This document shows positions 6,301 through 8,030 of a DNA stretch of 8,030 nucleotides, one piece after another; position 1 is the stretch's first letter; each line of letters starts with the position of its first letter. A model generated the notes under the pieces. It ran no database searches, was not told the DNA's origin, and was given only the letters and a program-made list of their open reading frames with translations. Source of the DNA: a bacterium (GTDB lineage Bacteria; Bdellovibrionota_C; UBA2361; SZUA-149); NCBI GenBank assembly GCA_003230795.1, contig QIGM01000526.1:1-8030 (forward strand), in the 5' to 3' direction. The position numbers were made by a program, and so were the translations under genes.

Positions 6301-6365
6301 CCCTCTTGAAAATACGCGGGAAGGGCGCGTGGTAATTACTACAGTAATTTTTTGGAACATGATTT
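6301..6365 (+). promoter_or_regulatory. Structured pckA 5' leader with two hairpins and a T-run
   Basis: Downstream of the candidate promoter lies ACGCG-GGAAGGG-CGCGT (6314-6330), a 5-bp stem whose purine loop is partly complementary to CCCTCTT at 6301-6307. Next comes an AT-only-rich stem, AATTAC-TACA-GTAATT (6334-6349), running into T6 (6348-6353). The pckA ribosome-binding GGA (6354-6356) follows at once, nine nt before the ATG. The layout resembles a leader that could modulate elongation or ribosome access, but it matches no riboswitch class I know. Confidence 0.3.
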
Positions 6366-7952
6366 ATGAGTTTCTCGCTCGATCAGCACAGCATTACTCG
6401 TCCCGAAGTTTTCAGAAATCTCACGCCTGCGGAATTATATGAACATGCTCTCAGCAGGGAGCAGGGTTCGGCTATAGTTGCACAAGGCGCCTTGGCCGTG
6501 ACTTCCGGTACAAAAACTGGGCGAAGTCCTAAGGATAAGAGAGTTGTTCAGCATCCAGATAGCGAGGAGAATATTTGGTGGGGTGACGTCAATATTCCAC
6601 TAAGCGAAAAAGTCTTCACAATTAATCTCTGGCGAGCGATTGACTATCTTAATACCAGAAGAAGTATCTATGTCGTCGACGGCTATGCGGGTTGGGATGA
6701 GCGTTATCGGCTAAAAGTAAGAATTATATGCTCACGTGCCTACCATGCGCTGTTCATGCACAACATGCTGATCCGACCAACGGTTGAGCAGCTTAAAGAC
6801 TTCAGTGACCCTGATTTTGTTGTATTCAATGCCGGAAGATTTCCAGCGAATCGCTTTACCGACGAGATGACGTCTGAGACGAGCATCGATATCAGTTTTG
6901 AACAAAAGCAGATGGTAATTCTCGGCACTGAGTATGCCGGAGAAATGAAGAAGGGCGTCTTCACGGTGATGAACTACCTTATGCCGAAACAAGGCGTGCT
7001 CGCGATGCATTGTTCGGCCAATGTGGGGGACGCGGAAGATGTAAGTCTATTTTTTGGGCTGTCCGGTACGGGTAAAACCACGCTTTCTGCTGATCCGAGA
7101 CGTTATCTTATTGGAGATGATGAACACTGTTGGTCTGACCACGGAGTTTTTAATATCGAAGGCGGTTGCTATGCCAAGTGCATTGGGCTTCGTTCTGAAA
7201 CAGAGCCTGAAATCTATGATGCCATCAGATTTGGCTCACTGCTCGAGAATGTGGAGTACGCCCCCGATACTCGGGAAGTCGATTATGACAGTGAGGCACT
7301 TACACAAAACACTCGTGTTTCTTATCCTATCGAATTCATACCAAACGCCAAAATTCCATGTGTTGCGGGTAATCCGAAGAACATTATTCTACTCACCTGT
7401 GATGCTTTTGGTGTTCTACCGCCAGTGAGTAAGCTGACTCCGGCGCAAGCAATGTATCATTTCATCAGTGGCTACACCGCAAAGGTTGCAGGAACGGAAC
7501 AGGGTGTAACCGAACCTGAGGCAACGTTCTCGGCATGTTTTGGTGCCGCGTTTATGGTCTGGCATCCAAGCAAGTATGCAGGGCTACTTTCTGAGAAGAT
7601 GAAAAAGCATGGAGCCGAAGCTTGGTTAGTCAATACTGGCTGGAGTGGGGGAGCGTATGGGGTTGGGTCTCGAATGAAGCTCTCTTATACCCGAGCTATC
7701 ATCGACGCTATTCACTCGGGCAGTCTCAGTGAGGTTCCGACCGTAGTAGATCCAGTGTTTGGTGTGCTCGTGCCGCAGGAATGCGAGCGTGTGCCCTCAG
7801 AGATACTAGTGCCTCAGAATACTTGGGCTGATAAAGCAGCGTTTGTCAGCACCGCGAAGAAATTAGCGGCTCTTTTTCATAAGAATTTTGAAAAGTTCGC
7901 TGAGGGGAGTAGCGAAGAAATTTGTTCTGCTGGTCCAATTAAAACGTCCTAA
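6366..7952 (+). CDS. pckA: Phosphoenolpyruvate carboxykinase (ATP)
   Basis: A 528-residue ATP-type PEP carboxykinase, which converts oxaloacetate and ATP to PEP, CO2 and ADP in the cytosol and commits carbon to gluconeogenesis. All hallmark segments are present. TGRSPKDK (51-58) carries the oxaloacetate-binding Arg53. [12 protein letters not shown] (188-199) holds the metal-binding Lys near 196. MHCSANVG (214-221) carries metal ligand His215. [14 protein letters not shown] (231-244) is the kinase-1a P-loop with Lys237. LIGDDEHCW (248-256) is kinase-2, with the Asp pair 251-252. NTRVSYPIE (315-323) holds the active-site Arg317, and [18 protein letters not shown] (420-437) is the conserved C-terminal segment. 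Its length is close to the roughly 540 residues of the E. coli enzyme. A GGA nine nt before the ATG at 6366 is the best ribosome-binding site in the window and decides this start over an out-of-frame ATG at 6359. It probably has its own promoter and ends in an intrinsic-type terminator. Confidence 0.98.
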   Translation: MSFSLDQHSITRPEVFRNLTPAELYEHALSREQGSAIVAQGALAVTSGTKTGRSPKDKRVVQHPDSEENIWWGDVNIPLSEKVFTINLWRAIDYLNTRRSIYVVDGYAGWDERYRLKVRIICSRAYHALFMHNMLIRPTVEQLKDFSDPDFVVFNAGRFPANRFTDEMTSETSIDISFEQKQMVILGTEYAGEMKKGVFTVMNYLMPKQGVLAMHCSANVGDAEDVSLFFGLSGTGKTTLSADPRRYLIGDDEHCWSDHGVFNIEGGCYAKCIGLRSETEPEIYDAIRFGSLLENVEYAPDTREVDYDSEALTQNTRVSYPIEFIPNAKIPCVAGNPKNIILLTCDAFGVLPPVSKLTPAQAMYHFISGYTAKVAGTEQGVTEPEATFSACFGAAFMVWHPSKYAGLLSEKMKKHGAEAWLVNTGWSGGAYGVGSRMKLSYTRAIIDAIHSGSLSEVPTVVDPVFGVLVPQECERVPSEILVPQNTWADKAAFVSTAKKLAALFHKNFEKFAEGSSEEICSAGPIKTS

Positions 7953-7964
7953 AAGTGAACCGCC

Positions 7965-7996
7965 GGGGCCTGAAAAGCCTAGGGTTTTCAGGTTTC
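7965..7996 (+). terminator. Stem-loop terminator downstream of pckA
   Basis: Thirteen bases after the pckA stop begins a perfect 8-bp stem, CCTGAAAA (7969-7976) with TTTTCAGG (7985-7992), around an 8-nt loop. Flanking GGGG (7965-7968) can extend it with TTTC (7993-7996) through G-U and G-C pairs. The trailing T-run is only three bases, so it is a weaker intrinsic terminator than the textbook form. Its position directly after the gene supports the call. Confidence 0.65.
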
Positions 7997-8014
7997 CGCC
8001 ATTGCACTATCGCG

Positions 8015-8030
8015 CAGTCCTAGTAGACTG
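8015..8030. repeat. Short inverted repeat at the right window edge
   Basis: CAGTC (8015-8019) and GACTG (8026-8030) are perfect inverted copies around a 6-nt spacer. The repeat may extend beyond the window. It could be part of a hairpin or a promoter-region operator for the next gene, but nothing more can be said. Confidence 0.2.

Noticed and set aside
6334..6353. AT-rich stem plus T6 as an ordinary terminator
   Set aside because: It lies just ahead of the pckA ribosome-binding site and downstream of the likely promoter, and its stem is weak. It is treated as part of the leader, not as the end of the kinase transcript.
6197..6442. 81-codon plus-strand ORF bridging glycerate kinase and pckA
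   Set aside because: It overlaps both genes in another frame, has no family resemblance, and contains the pckA promoter, leader and ribosome-binding region. It is best explained as a chance open frame.
1..8030. CRISPR array, tRNA, rRNA, transposase gene or defence system
   Set aside because: No regularly spaced repeats, cloverleaf or rRNA-like sequence, or nuclease, transposase or toxin-antitoxin motifs were found. All long ORFs are accounted for by metabolic and glycan-assembly families plus FAS1.

Overview
This window is an ordinary-looking bacterial chromosomal segment of intermediate GC content carrying seven protein-coding genes. Three are sugar- or envelope-type transferases: a multi-pass GT-C (ArnT/PMT-like) glycosyltransferase, a GT4 glycosyltransferase and a GT9 heptosyltransferase-like protein. 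The GT9 and ArnT-like families suggest a Gram-negative, LPS- or lipid-glycan-making organism. I cannot name a phylum from the sequence alone. Most start codons have no convincing Shine-Dalgarno motif, which may be a lineage trait.

Layout from left to right. Bases 1-119 (minus) hold the N-terminal part of a small FmdB-like zinc-ribbon protein cut by the window edge. Bases 236-1687 (minus) encode the membrane GT-C transferase. A 163-bp divergent gap (1688-1850) contains a 70-bp near-palindrome with a GAAA tetraloop and leads into a small plus-strand FAS1 (fasciclin) protein (1851-2273). This converges on the minus-strand GT4 gene (2306-3391), whose 5' leader carries a perfect 14-bp tandem duplication. 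Upstream of it is the minus-strand GT9 gene (3553-4677). A second divergent gap (4678-4872) separates this envelope half from a plus-strand metabolic half: glycerate 2-kinase (4873-6216) and ATP-dependent PEP carboxykinase (6366-7952), followed by a clear stem-loop terminator.

How the genes fit together. The minus-strand genes look like scattered glycan-assembly genes rather than one tight operon, since gaps of more than 150 bp and the inserted FAS1 gene separate them. The two plus-strand enzymes meet at the phosphoenolpyruvate node. Glycerate 2-kinase makes 2-phosphoglycerate, one enolase step from PEP, and PEP carboxykinase interconverts oxaloacetate and PEP. pckA appears to have its own promoter and a structured leader of about 65 nt.

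I do not see a defence system, CRISPR array, tRNA/rRNA, transposase gene or prophage. The points most worth a second look are non-coding: the palindrome, the duplicated GT4 leader and the folded pckA leader.
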